Shown here one piece after another: positions 9,176 through 16,941 of a stretch of 64,000 bases of DNA; within the stretch, counting starts at the first letter, position 1; each line of letters begins with the position of its first letter. A program made the translations under genes and the position numbers. The stretch comes from Mesorhizobium muleiense (GTDB lineage: Bacteria > Pseudomonadota > Alphaproteobacteria > Rhizobiales > Rhizobiaceae), in NCBI RefSeq assembly GCF_900099905.1, contig NZ_FNEE01000023.1:30252-94251 (forward strand). Reading direction: 5' to 3'. The notes beneath the pieces are model-generated. The model ran no database searches, was not told the origin of the DNA, and saw nothing but the letters and a program-made list of their open reading frames with translations.

Positions 9176-9538
9176 ATGCTGGCAAGGATCGTTTTTCCGA
9201 TCACGTTGGCCGGCGTTCTCCTGCTCACGCTTCTGCCGGCGCGGTTCTTGCCCGAACTCGGCACGGCCGTCACGCTTTACGACGACAAGCTGCAGCACGC
9301 CATCGCCTTCGCGGTGCTGGCGGCCCTGGGAAGCCTCGGCTGGCCGGAACACAGGACAAGGCTGATTGTCCTCCTCGCCTTTACCGGCGCGGCGATCGAG
9401 GTGCTTCAGGGCGCGCAACTCATCGGGCGCGATCTGGATGGGTTCGACTGGGTTGCCGACTGCGCCGGCATGGCGTTGGGACTGACAATCGCCGGGACAA
9501 GCAGGCGCGTTGGCAAGCGCGTCGGCGGATTGCCGTAG
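9176..9538 (+). CDS. VanZ-like small membrane protein
   Basis: A 120-residue protein with three or four predicted membrane segments. The pattern TLLPARFLPELG, then DKLQHAIAFAVLAALGSLGW, and finally EVLQGAQLIGRDLDGFDWVADCAGMALG fits VanZ-like domain proteins, a family with a conserved DK..H and a D..D.. region. Biochemical roles of the family are poorly known. The start is uncertain: ATG 9176 gives a signal-like first helix but lacks a clear ribosome site. An in-frame TTG at 9152 sits 11 bases after GAAGGA and would add eight residues. It is probably host DNA inside or beside the prophage. Confidence 0.7.
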   Translation: MLARIVFPITLAGVLLLTLLPARFLPELGTAVTLYDDKLQHAIAFAVLAALGSLGWPEHRTRLIVLLAFTGAAIEVLQGAQLIGRDLDGFDWVADCAGMALGLTIAGTSRRVGKRVGGLP

Positions 9539-9619
9539 GTCGTCATCCCAAGGCGATCCATGCCGCGACATCAACCGAGCTGCGGCGGTTCAGGATAAAA
9601 GCGCTCCGTAGCGATCCTT

Positions 9620-9750
9620 CGCGCCCCCCTCTGTCCTGCCGGACATCTCCCCCACTTGGGGGGAGATCGGCCTCCATCACTGATTTCGCCAACCACCAAC
9701 GTTGAAAAAAGGACGCTGTCCGCGAAGCTGCCAATCTCCCGCGTTGTGGG
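9620..9750. repeat. dispersed palindromic repeat, type B
   Basis: Begins with the same GCCCCCCTCTGTCCTGCCGGACATCTCCCCCAC arm as at 3415. It continues into an inverted copy of the inner segment (CAACGTTGAAAAAAGGACGC... and GAAGCTGCCAATCTCC). This shows that the element is a composite of inverted modules. It fills the gap before the tail-fibre gene. Confidence 0.75.
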
Positions 9751-9842
9751 GGCGCTGTCCATCGGCGATCAAAAGAGGGCTTACGGCCAATCGCAGACGT
9801 TGGAGAAAGACCGCGCGTCCCGCGCCCGCTGAAATCACTTTC

Positions 9843-9868
9843 AAGCCTCGCTTCGCGGGGCTTTTTTT
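9843..9868 (+). terminator. rho-independent terminator
   Basis: A short GC-rich hairpin, AAGCCTCGC-TTC-GCGGGGCTT, runs into seven T residues. It stands 15 bases before the tail-fibre start, so it would isolate that gene from upstream transcription, or act as an attenuator if the promoter lies just upstream. Confidence 0.75.
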
Positions 9869-9882
9869 ATGGAGCAAGCCTG

Positions 9883-12800
9883 ATGGCCCGACCCGCAACT
9901 GCCGCCGTTCGACTTCTGACCGGCGAACGCGAACCCGTGCGCGTGGCGACCACGGCCAGCATCCTGCTCCATCGCCTGCAGACCATCGACGGCGTGCCGG
10001 CTGAGGTCGGCGACCGCGTGCTGGTCAAGGACCAGGCCGACCCGACGCAGAACGGCATCTACACGGTGAGCGAAGGCGAATGGTTCCGCGCCGCCGACGC
10101 GCGCACCGCCCGCACCTTGCAAAAGGGAACGACGGTCCACACCCAGATCGGGTCGGTCAATGCCGGCCGGGTATTTGAATTCAGCGCCGACGAGCCGGTG
10201 GTGGGCAGCGACGCCATCACCATTGCCCCGTTCGTGCCGCCCGATATTTCGCAGGTGGTCGGTGCGGTGGTGACGCTGCGCGATGAAACGCAGGTGCTGA
10301 AGCATGCCAGCGCGGCCAGCGCCGGCCAGGCCGCCGCCAGCGCGTCCACCTCTGCTGCCAATGCCGCACAGACCGCCGCCGATGTCGCTTCCACGGCGGC
10401 CAACCTGGCCGGCGCCCAGGCGGCACGCGACGCGTCGCTGTATGGCAAGGGCATCTTCCCGACGACGGCCGCCGCGTTCGGCTTCGGCGTGGCTGGCTTC
10501 AGTGCCCTGGTCGGCGGCGCCGGCGGCACGGACGGCACGTTCGATCTGGCGTTTACCGGCGGCGCCGGTTCTGGCGCCGCAGGACGCTTCGTTGTCGCTG
10601 GCGGTGCTGTGACGATGATCCTGATCACGGCACCCGGCTCCTACGCGGCGGCGCCGGCTTTCAGCTTTGCGGCCTCTGCGGGATTGGCGGGCGCAAGTGC
10701 GGCGGCGGTTTTGGGCCGGAATGTTGAAGTTGGTGAGTACTTTTGGACCGAGGTCAGCGACGGCATCATGGGAATGTACACCGTGGCGGCTGGGCCTGTT
10801 GCCGTCGACACCGGTGTTCGCGCGTCGGCAGCGGAAGTTGTCGGCTTGATCGGGTCGCGGACGGTTGGGCCGGTCCTGATCACGGGCTCCGTCGGCGGCA
10901 CGGCTGTTACCAATACCAGCGCCTATTATTGGCCGGGCTCTCTGTCGGCTGTCGATGAGTATCTGTCGAGCCTTGAACTTGGCTTCGGCGCTGGAGCAGG
11001 AACAATCCATATCGTAATTGCCCACGCCGAGGGCGATGGCACTTTAACTCTCGTCTCTGAACAAACGATCCCTGTCGTTGCCGGCCCGTCTTCCGTCAAC
11101 TCGGGTCTTTCGATCCTGAAGCCAGCCGGCAGTGTCATGGGCCTGCAACGGACAGGAGCCGGCACGTGGTATTACACGGCGGGGGCCATTCCGAACGGCG
11201 AAAGCAAGTGGCTCACGGCGACGGTTCCTGCGTCACACACAGCCAAGACCGTTGACTTTGTCAATGGTCCGCAATGGAAAGCCACTTTCACGGGCGAAGT
11301 CGGCACAAAGGCGCGTGCAGCCTACGACACCGCAAACGATCTGGTCGACATCGTCGGCACTGAGCAGGTGGTCGGCTGGCCGAACCTGGTCAACACCGGC
11401 ACGAATACCCCGGCGAACTACAGCGTCGTCATGCAAACGCCAGCGCCGGCCGATGGATACATCACCGAAATCGATGTCGGTGCCAGCGGGGCCGGCACGG
11501 CCAACATTCACGTCGTCCAGTACAATGGCGATCTAACCGTGAACGTGATCAGCACGCATCAGATCACGTTGGCCAATGGTGTGAGCGAAATCCCCCTCAG
11601 CATACCGATTGCAGCGGGGCAGTATCCGGCAATCAGCGGCGGCGGCTACAAGTTTCAGAACAGCGTCAACCCGCAAGGCATCCCCGCATGGATCAGGTCT
11701 GGCGTGCTGTCGAACGGCGCTATTGTGGCATCATCGACCCTGCACCGCTATGAAGTTGCGTTCACGATCAAAACTGGCCTCATCGCCGACGCTGCGCGGG
11801 CTCTGACAGGCGGCACACAGAACACCGGCATGAACCTGCTGGCGGACGCCGACCCGAATGGCGTCGTTGACGCGACCGCAATCTTTGCCTCGGCCGCTGC
11901 TGCCCATCCAAACCCGTATGTGCCGCCCGGCAGCTTCGCGTTGACGGCTATGCCTAAGTCGGGTGACGGTTTTTGGGGACCAGGAAAGCCGTTCGTCGGC
12001 GGCCGGAGGTTCTTCGTTCCGGCCCGCCCGTCGCTGTTCAATCTCTATGATGGCTTCCGGGCCAAGATGGCAGAGCATATCGCCAACAACGATGTGCTCT
12101 GCTTGATCGCCGATAGCATCGGTCTTTGGGCGTTGGCCAGCAATGGCCCGGCGCATTGGTTTAATCGAGTTACCCAATTTGCCAATCTCGGCATTGCCGA
12201 TGACGAGCCGGGCATGACGGCGCTGCGGCCAAGCTCCACCTACACGCCGGCCTTCTATGGCGTTGCGACCAGCGGAACCGTCTCGACGGGAACGCGCGGG
12301 CCACTTGGCGAAAGCATCATCCTTGCGGATGGCGCGTCCCTGGCGTTCACTGGAGCTTATGAACAGGTCGATGTCCACTACACCCGGGACGCCGGTCAAG
12401 GTTCGCTTGCCTTCGCTTTCGACGGTGGCGGGGCGTACAAGACCGTCAATGCTGCCGGCGCTCTGGCGCTCGATCAATATTCCGGCCCGTCGATGACGGG
12501 GCAGGCTGCCAGCGGCAATTACACACTGACGGCGGTAGGCGGCCCCGTCGAAATTACCGGGCTTATCCGTCTTGGAGTTAAGGCGCCGGGATCGCGCCCT
12601 CGACTGCGCTCACTGCGCGCCGCGCATGGGAGCTATACTTTCGCGTCGTTTAATACGGCGCGTCTTACCTCGGCAATCGTTCAAGCGAGCTATGCTGGCG
12701 GCAAGATCGTTCCGATTCTCGCACTTGGCATCAACGACAGTTTTGGTACCGCGCCGGCTACGATTTCAACGAACATCACTGCGGTGCTTAATACGCTGGA

Positions 12801-13065
12801 GGCAGCTGCCGCACCTCGCATCCTTGCGATGCCGCCGACGCGCCCGTCTTCGGCCTGGGATGGTAGCTACACTGGAGGGCGGACTTACGACGCGGCGCTT
12901 GGCCCTATCCGCCAGACATACCGGTCACGAAACGTGCTGACGATCCCGATTGATGGTTTCGATTATATCGACGCTGGAGCCTATCAAGAGGGGCTTCACT
13001 TCAACGACGTCGGCCATGACAGCAACGCCTTGCGCTTCATCGAATATATCGCGGAGAGGGGATAG
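9883..13065 (+). CDS. phage tail fibre/spike with C-terminal SGNH esterase domain
   Basis: A 1060-residue modular protein. Residues 1-115 form a virion-attachment-like domain with the QNGIYTV pattern found at the start of many tail fibres. Residues 130-180 are an Ala-rich coiled-coil region. The middle (200-650) is Gly/Thr-rich beta structure. The C-terminal third carries SGNH/GDSL hydrolase blocks: CLIADSIG near residue 740 (Ser nucleophile), LGINDS near 950 (block III, Asn), and EGLHFNDVGH near 1039 (His). The Asp usual in block V is Glu here. Likely role: binds and deacetylates a surface polysaccharide. Expressed from its own ribosome site (GGAG). Confidence 0.8.
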   Translation: MARPATAAVRLLTGEREPVRVATTASILLHRLQTIDGVPAEVGDRVLVKDQADPTQNGIYTVSEGEWFRAADARTARTLQKGTTVHTQIGSVNAGRVFEFSADEPVVGSDAITIAPFVPPDISQVVGAVVTLRDETQVLKHASAASAGQAAASASTSAANAAQTAADVASTAANLAGAQAARDASLYGKGIFPTTAAAFGFGVAGFSALVGGAGGTDGTFDLAFTGGAGSGAAGRFVVAGGAVTMILITAPGSYAAAPAFSFAASAGLAGASAAAVLGRNVEVGEYFWTEVSDGIMGMYTVAAGPVAVDTGVRASAAEVVGLIGSRTVGPVLITGSVGGTAVTNTSAYYWPGSLSAVDEYLSSLELGFGAGAGTIHIVIAHAEGDGTLTLVSEQTIPVVAGPSSVNSGLSILKPAGSVMGLQRTGAGTWYYTAGAIPNGESKWLTATVPASHTAKTVDFVNGPQWKATFTGEVGTKARAAYDTANDLVDIVGTEQVVGWPNLVNTGTNTPANYSVVMQTPAPADGYITEIDVGASGAGTANIHVVQYNGDLTVNVISTHQITLANGVSEIPLSIPIAAGQYPAISGGGYKFQNSVNPQGIPAWIRSGVLSNGAIVASSTLHRYEVAFTIKTGLIADAARALTGGTQNTGMNLLADADPNGVVDATAIFASAAAAHPNPYVPPGSFALTAMPKSGDGFWGPGKPFVGGRRFFVPARPSLFNLYDGFRAKMAEHIANNDVLCLIADSIGLWALASNGPAHWFNRVTQFANLGIADDEPGMTALRPSSTYTPAFYGVATSGTVSTGTRGPLGESIILADGASLAFTGAYEQVDVHYTRDAGQGSLAFAFDGGGAYKTVNAAGALALDQYSGPSMTGQAASGNYTLTAVGGPVEITGLIRLGVKAPGSRPRLRSLRAAHGSYTFASFNTARLTSAIVQASYAGGKIVPILALGINDSFGTAPATISTNITAVLNTLEAAAAPRILAMPPTRPSSAWDGSYTGGRTYDAALGPIRQTYRSRNVLTIPIDGFDYIDAGAYQEGLHFNDVGHDSNALRFIEYIAERG

Positions 13066-13069
13066 GCAA

Positions 13070-13285
13070 ATGGCACAGGCAATTCAGCACAAGGGTGAGA
13101 CGGTAGCCAAACTCCGGGAAGGCGAGGAGTGGGTCGTTGTCGGCACCAAGATCGAGCGGCATGGGCTACCTCACGTCGACACTGTACATGTCGGACGAGC
13201 TGCATCCGAATGCAGCCGGCAACCTGCCACCTATGACGCCGAATGCCTGCGTCAAATGGTGCGTCGGGGTCTCTTCGATGCCTAG
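13070..13285 (+). CDS. small hypothetical phage protein
   Basis: A 71-residue protein starting 5 bases after the tail-fibre stop, with GAGAGGGGA as ribosome site. It has no recognised domain. The sequence (LREGEEWVVVGTKIERHG) suggests a small beta-rich fold, and two Cys occur near the C-terminus (residues 47 and 58). Tail-fibre genes are often followed by a chaperone or a host-range accessory gene, but nothing in the sequence proves either. Confidence 0.6.
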   Translation: MAQAIQHKGETVAKLREGEEWVVVGTKIERHGLPHVDTVHVGRAASECSRQPATYDAECLRQMVRRGLFDA

Positions 13286-13291
13286 ACTGAA

Positions 13292-13906
13292 ATGGTAGCG
13301 TGTGGCAGATGTTCGCAAATGCGTATCTTCTCCACCATTCTCGCTGTTCGCCGCCGCTTTTCGTCTTGGATCGCCACAGGCGCCGCAAGGGAGAATGCCG
13401 TCATCGGGCAGCGCACGAAGTTCGGTGCCGGGGCGGAGATCTTCAACATTCATGGCGACAGGTCCCGGGTCTCAATCGGCGCGGACAGCCATCTGGACGG
13501 ACATCTGCAGGTCTTTGCCCATGAGGGTCGGATCAATATCGATGACTGGTTCTACCTTGGTCCAGGCTCGACGATTTGGTCATCGGATCCGGTGGGGATC
13601 AAGATCGGCAAACATGTCCACGTCTCGTGGGGGGTGGCGATCCACGATACCAACTCGCATCCCATGGACCCGCAGAAGCGTTTTGCGCAGATGCAGGCCA
13701 TCTTTCGCGAAGGCCACCCGCGCGTCGACCCAGGCATCCGCTCAGCACCGATCACAATCGGAGATGATGTCTGGATCGGCAACAGTGCCATGATAATGAA
13801 GGGTGTCACGATCGGCGACCGGGCGATAATTTCAGCCGGCTCAATCGTACGGTCGGACGTTCCGGCCGACGCTTTGGTGCGGCCGGACCGCGACCTGGTG
13901 AAATGA
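13292..13906 (+). CDS. left-handed beta-helix O-acetyltransferase (LbH family)
   Basis: A 204-residue hexapeptide-repeat acyltransferase. Short imperfect hexapeptides ([LIV]-G-x4) run through residues 35-190, e.g. VSIGADSHLDG, INIDDWFYLG, ITIGDDVWIGNSAMIMKG and VTIGDRAIISAG. The family catalytic histidine may be that in VAIHDTNSHP. This family moves acetyl groups from acetyl-CoA to sugars, often on LPS or exopolysaccharide. The start is uncertain: ATG 13292 or 13322, neither with a strong ribosome site. It sits directly behind the esterase-bearing tail fibre, which suggests a prophage receptor-modification (serotype conversion) gene. Confidence 0.8.
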   Translation: MVACGRCSQMRIFSTILAVRRRFSSWIATGAARENAVIGQRTKFGAGAEIFNIHGDRSRVSIGADSHLDGHLQVFAHEGRINIDDWFYLGPGSTIWSSDPVGIKIGKHVHVSWGVAIHDTNSHPMDPQKRFAQMQAIFREGHPRVDPGIRSAPITIGDDVWIGNSAMIMKGVTIGDRAIISAGSIVRSDVPADALVRPDRDLVK

Positions 13907-13949
13907 AATGATGCCTTCGCTCATCAATGAGCGTCGTCCCATCCTAGAG

Positions 13950-13994
13950 CGCCAACCATTCGCTTGCGCCAAGGCGCGGGCGAATGGCAACGGC
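13950..13994. terminator. imperfect hairpin between convergent genes
   Basis: GCCAACCATTCGCTTGCGCC pairs imperfectly with GGCGCGGGCGAATGGCAACGG around an AA loop. It sits between the + strand acetyltransferase stop and the - strand small-protein stop, so it could serve as a bidirectional terminator. No T run. Confidence 0.45.
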
Positions 13995-14164
13995 TAATGG
14001 CGGCTGTCTTGCGGCTTGTTGTGAGGCTGGCTGTTCGACCACCAGACAAAATACAGCGAACCCACCTTCATGACCGGCACGCGGCGCTCGCGTTCGCGCC
14101 CCCGCAATTCGCGATAGACTTTTACCTTCAAGGTGCCGCCCGGCAGTTTGATGCGCACGGCCAT
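13994..14164 (-). CDS. small LPGGTLK-family protein, copy 1
   Basis: A 56-residue basic protein. It shares with two neighbouring genes the N-terminal motif AVRIKLPGGTLKVK, then YRELRGRERERRVPV and a K-x-G-S-L-Y-F-VWW ending. ATG 14164 has a GGAG ribosome site; an upstream in-frame TTG does not. No database domain is recalled. The basic, regularly spaced Arg/Lys face of the middle helix could bind nucleic acid or an acidic partner. Three copies in one kilobase, all on the - strand, argue that it is a real family. Confidence 0.65.
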   Translation of the reverse strand: MAVRIKLPGGTLKVKVYRELRGRERERRVPVMKVGSLYFVWWSNSQPHNKPQDSRH

Positions 14165-14316
14165 CGGTTCAACTCCGCTGTGCAATTCAATGATGATGTG
14201 CGATGCAGCAATTAGAGAACTTCCCCAGCCGAAGAGTCAACCGCCGATGCGCGCGTTTGTTGGCTTGACCGGAAGGGTTCAAGCGCAGCCGCCCGAGGAC
14301 GGCTTTTTTCGGGCCG

Positions 14317-14502
14317 TCAAGGCGCTGCCCGAGATCGGTTTGGATCGTCGTCGGGCTGGTCGTTCAACGGACGCGGCCGGCAGCTGAAATACAGCGAGCC
14401 CAGCTTCAGAACCGGGATGCGGCGGGCGCGCTCACGCTCGCGCAACTCCCGATACACCTTCATCTTCAAGGTGCCGCCCGGCAACCTGATACGCACTGCC
14501 AT
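14317..14502 (-). CDS. small LPGGTLK-family protein, copy 2
   Basis: A 61-residue protein, clearly paralogous to 13994-14164. The first 30 residues differ at few positions (AVRIRLPGGTLKMKVYRE), and the RERARRIPVLKLGSLYF block is kept, while the tail after YF diverges and loses the tryptophans. ATG 14502 is preceded by GGGAG. Its start lies downstream of a long heptamer tandem repeat, so its promoter region includes or borders that repeat. Function unknown. Confidence 0.65.
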   Translation of the reverse strand: MAVRIRLPGGTLKMKVYRELRERERARRIPVLKLGSLYFSCRPRPLNDQPDDDPNRSRAAP

Positions 14503-14614
14503 TGCTCCCAACCCCCGTTGTGCAATGCAGCGACTTAGAGAGCTTCCGTGGCGGAAGAGTCAAGGGCTGATCGTTGATTATTTCCGCGGCTGTTTTCCGG
14601 GACCGGCTTGAGCG

Positions 14615-14788
14615 GGTGAATGGTGAATGGTGAATGGTGAATGGTGAATGGTAGTAGTGAGTAGTGAGTAGTGAGTAGTGAGTAGTGAGTAGTGAGTGGT
14701 GAGTGGTGAGTGGTGAGTGGTGAGTGGTGAGTCGTGAGTGGTGAGTAGTGAGTAGTGAGTGGTGAGTGGTGAGTGGTGAGTAGAGTGA
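14615..14788. repeat. heptamer tandem repeat array
   Basis: About two dozen adjoining 7-base units of the form TGAATGG (first four) and TGAGTAG or TGAGTGG (the rest), in a run of roughly 170 bases. It sits between the second and third LPGGTLK-family genes and is not in a gene. Number of units is likely to vary between strains through slippage. Confidence 0.85.
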
Positions 14789-14809
14789 GAGCACCTTCTT
14801 CACTATTCA

Positions 14810-14992
14810 CTATTCACCCACTCCCTTTGGCGGGCGTCCGGACGGACGATCCGAAATGCTGCTCGGCCACCAGACGATGAAATAGTCTCCAAGCCGCCAG
14901 ACCGGGACTTGGCGCTTCTGCTCGCGGCGACGCAGCTCGTCCTTTTTCTTGATCTTCAGTGTCCCGCCCGGAAGCCTGATCCTGATTGTCAC
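14810..14992 (-). CDS. small LPGGTLK-family protein, copy 3
   Basis: A 60-residue protein with the family motif IRIRLPGGTLKIK near its N-terminus, followed by ELRRREQKRQVPVWRLG and YFIVWW. It starts with GTG at 14992 after GGAGGG. It is the most diverged of the three (KKKDELRR replaces KVYRELRG). Its tail is Pro/Arg/Ser-rich. Transcription from it runs through the heptamer array towards copy 2. Function unknown. Confidence 0.65.
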   Translation of the reverse strand: MTIRIRLPGGTLKIKKKDELRRREQKRQVPVWRLGDYFIVWWPSSISDRPSGRPPKGVGE

Positions 14993-15111
14993 GCGCCCTC
15001 CGCACCTGTTCCCATGGGGTATGAACGGTTCATGCGAGCAGTTTATTCCGGCTAAGCGGTTTCCATCCCGATGGCAATACGGATCGAGCTGTTCTCAACT
15101 GGTCAATGCCG

Positions 15112-15291
15112 TCAGTTGAAGAAATTCGCCATGCCCTGGAAGGCCAGGAACGCATAGACGATCGGCCCGGCTATCAGCCCGCAATAGAGGCACAGGATCA
15201 CCGCCAGCGCGACAAGCAGAGGCTTGTCGCGGCCGACCGCGCAGAGCTCGGCCTTCACCGTCCAGCGCGCCGTTCCTTCGTCTTGCGACAT
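15112..15291 (-). CDS. small single-helix membrane protein
   Basis: A 59-residue protein beginning MSQDEGTARWTVKAELC. It has one long hydrophobic stretch (VALAVILCLYCGLIAGPIVYAFLAF), predicted to span the membrane, ending in a short FQGMANFFN tail. The ATG at 15291 is preceded by GGGGA. It is divergent from the endolysin gene and shares with it the intergenic region with four 21-bp repeats. It may be a host or phage membrane protein; no function is assigned. Confidence 0.55.
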   Translation of the reverse strand: MSQDEGTARWTVKAELCAVGRDKPLLVALAVILCLYCGLIAGPIVYAFLAFQGMANFFN

Positions 15292-15329
15292 CGGCAAATC
15301 CCCACAGTTTGGGGCCATTTCACACAATC

Positions 15330-15413
15330 GCCTGCAAACATCAACCGGGCGCCTGCAAACATCAACCGGGCGCCTGCAAACATCAAGCTGGCGCCTGCAA
15401 ACATCAACCTGGG
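15330..15413. repeat. four 21-bp direct repeats in a divergent promoter region
   Basis: Four head-to-tail copies of GCCTGCAAACATCAACCGGGC-like units, starting at 15330, 15351, 15372 and 15393. The third and fourth differ at a few bases. Spacing of 21 bases equals two DNA helical turns, so all copies face the same side. They lie between the membrane-protein gene (-) and the muramidase gene (+), with the last copy 15 bases before the muramidase ATG. They may be binding sites for a regulator. Confidence 0.85.
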
Positions 15414-15427
15414 AAAGGACCAAGACC

Positions 15428-16228
15428 ATGGACATGACGTTCAAGGGCGCCGCCAGGCGCCTCGACGATCTCGATCTGCCAAGACTCGGCGCCAGCATCG
15501 GCGTCGGCGAGGACGAGATCCACGCCTTTCTCGATGTCGAAACCAGCGGGCATGGCTTCGACGCCCAGGGCCGGCCGGTGATCCTGTTCGAGCCGCATGT
15601 GTTTTACCGCAATCTCGCGGGCGCGGCTCGGGCAAAGGCGGTAGCGGCCGGCCTTGCCTATGCCAAATGGGGCGAAAAGCCTTATCCCCGCGACAGCTAT
15701 CCGCGCCTGAAAGCCGCCTGCGCCATCGACGAGACGGCGGCGCTCAGATCGGCGTCATGGGGGCTCGGCCAGGTTCTCGGCGAGAATTTCAGGGCGGCCG
15801 GCTTCCTCACCGTGCAGTTGATGGTCGAAGCCATGATGGCGGACGAGGCGCTGCAGCTGGCGGCGGCGGTCAATTTCATCGCCGCCAACCGGCTCGACGG
15901 CAAATTGCGCAAGCATGACTGGGCCGGCTTCGCCAGGGGCTACAACGGCGCATCCTATGCGAAGAACGCCTACGATATCAGGCTTGCCGAGGCATTCCGC
16001 AAATGGTCCGGGATCAGGGACACGCCGCCCCCTCCGGCGCCGGTTCCGATCCCGCAGCCGCCGCAACCGAAGGGTTTCACGCCCGCCAAGGCAGAGCCGG
16101 GCAAAGCCGGAGTGCGGCGCGGACCGTTGTCCGGACCGTTTTCCGGATCGTTGTCCGGATTATGGGCCGCAGTGCTGGCTCCATTGGTCGCCGCAATCCT
16201 CTCCCTGTTTCGAAAGGTAAAGCCATGA
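15428..16228 (+). CDS. phage endolysin, N-acetylmuramidase (DUF3380 family)
   Basis: A 266-residue protein. Residues 20-195 match the N-acetylmuramidase family of the SPN1S endolysin: AFLDVETSGHGF with the predicted catalytic Glu38, PVILFEPHVFYR, SWGLGQVLGEN near 112, and FARGYNG near 175. The linker after 200 is Pro/Gly-rich, and the last 30 residues form a predicted membrane helix (LWAAVLAPLVAAILSLF), unusual for the family core and suggesting membrane anchoring. It cleaves the glycan backbone of peptidoglycan during lysis. ATG 15428 follows GGAAAGGA. It overlaps the next gene by four bases (ATGA). Confidence 0.85.
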   Translation: MDMTFKGAARRLDDLDLPRLGASIGVGEDEIHAFLDVETSGHGFDAQGRPVILFEPHVFYRNLAGAARAKAVAAGLAYAKWGEKPYPRDSYPRLKAACAIDETAALRSASWGLGQVLGENFRAAGFLTVQLMVEAMMADEALQLAAAVNFIAANRLDGKLRKHDWAGFARGYNGASYAKNAYDIRLAEAFRKWSGIRDTPPPPAPVPIPQPPQPKGFTPAKAEPGKAGVRRGPLSGPFSGSLSGLWAAVLAPLVAAILSLFRKVKP

Positions 16229-16443
16229 CCTGGTTCAATACCAACGCCGCGCACAATCTGATCAATGTGCTGATCCTGCTGCTCACCGGCCTGGTGGGCT
16301 TCGACTGGACGCTGTTCGGCATCGACGCCGCCCTGGCGCTAAAAATCACCGGGGTGCTGGCCCTGCTCAAGATCCTGATCAATGTCGTGCGCGACGGCGT
16401 CGCCGGACTCGTCAGAAACCAGCCTGCCGTGGAGGGCCATTGA
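16225..16443 (+). CDS. small membrane protein of the lysis cassette
   Basis: A 72-residue protein with two predicted membrane segments (NLINVLILLLTGLVG and ALALKITGVLALLKIL) and a short charged tail. Its start overlaps the endolysin stop (ATGA). Two-helix proteins of this size in lysis cassettes are often holins or pinholins, but no diagnostic motif distinguishes this one. It ends two bases before the next gene. Confidence 0.6.
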   Translation: MTWFNTNAAHNLINVLILLLTGLVGFDWTLFGIDAALALKITGVLALLKILINVVRDGVAGLVRNQPAVEGH

Positions 16444-16444
16444 G

Positions 16445-16705
16445 ATGTGGGTGCTTTCCATGCTGGGCGCGCTCGCCGGCAACACGACGATCTTGGCGAT
16501 TTTCGCCGCGCTTGTCGGCGGCATCGGCCTGTTTGTCGCCGGCGGTCGGGCCAACAAGGATGCGGCCAGGCGAGCGGCAGAAAAACTCGTTGCCGTCGAG
16601 GAGCGCCTTGAAATGGACCGCGAGGCGACCGATGCCGAACGCGCGGCGCGCGACCTGCCGGACGAAGCCGCACGGCGGGAGGCGATGCGATGGTCAAAGC
16701 GCTGA
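16445..16705 (+). CDS. Rz-like i-spanin candidate
   Basis: An 86-residue protein: an N-terminal membrane segment (LSMLGALAGNTTILAIFAALVGGIGLFV) is followed by a charged helical region (DAARRAAEKLVAVEERLEM) with heptad spacing. This is the topology of inner-membrane spanins that link to an outer-membrane lipoprotein. The GGAGG ribosome site precedes ATG 16445. The next gene, a small lipoprotein, overlaps by 16 bases in another frame, as Rz1 does with Rz. The identification is based on topology and position. Confidence 0.6.
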   Translation: MWVLSMLGALAGNTTILAIFAALVGGIGLFVAGGRANKDAARRAAEKLVAVEERLEMDREATDAERAARDLPDEAARREAMRWSKR

Positions 16706-16941
16706 TGCTGCTGCCCAAGAGCCTGCTGTTTGGGTGCCTGTTGCCCAAGCGCCTGCTGTTTGGCGGCCTGCTGCTCGCCGGGTGCGCAACGCCGGTTTCG
16801 CCGGCGCGCCAGGTCTGGTGCGACCACAACCAGCCGCGTCGTGCGTCCGCCGCCGTCGTCGCCGCCATGACGCGGCCCGAGCTCGACGAAATCAATGCCT
16901 ACAACGGCAAGGGCGCCAGATGGTGCGGGTGGAAGCCATGA
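16690..16941 (+). CDS. Rz1-like o-spanin lipoprotein candidate
   Basis: An 83-residue lipoprotein. The signal peptide ends at LLLAGCATPV, with Cys at about residue 32 as the lipidation site. The mature part is short, with WCDHNQPRR and an ending NGKGARWCGWKP; the paired WC motifs are typical of a phage protein found behind spanin-like genes. It overlaps the upstream coding region by 16 bases in a different frame and overlaps the next gene by 4 bases. Expected role: outer-membrane partner in fusing the two membranes at lysis. Confidence 0.65.
   Translation: MVKALMLLPKSLLFGCLLPKRLLFGGLLLAGCATPVSPARQVWCDHNQPRRASAAVVAAMTRPELDEINAYNGKGARWCGWKP

Noticed and set aside
14280..14315. Hairpin AGCCGcccGAGGacGGCT followed by T residues on the + strand
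   Set aside because: The genes here are on the - strand, so a + strand terminator is out of place; the stem is short.
15298..15498. Extension of the small membrane protein gene with VDVCRRP repeats
   Set aside because: The heptapeptide repeats are a translation of the 21-bp direct repeats; the ATG at 15291 has its own ribosome site and begins the more protein-like part.
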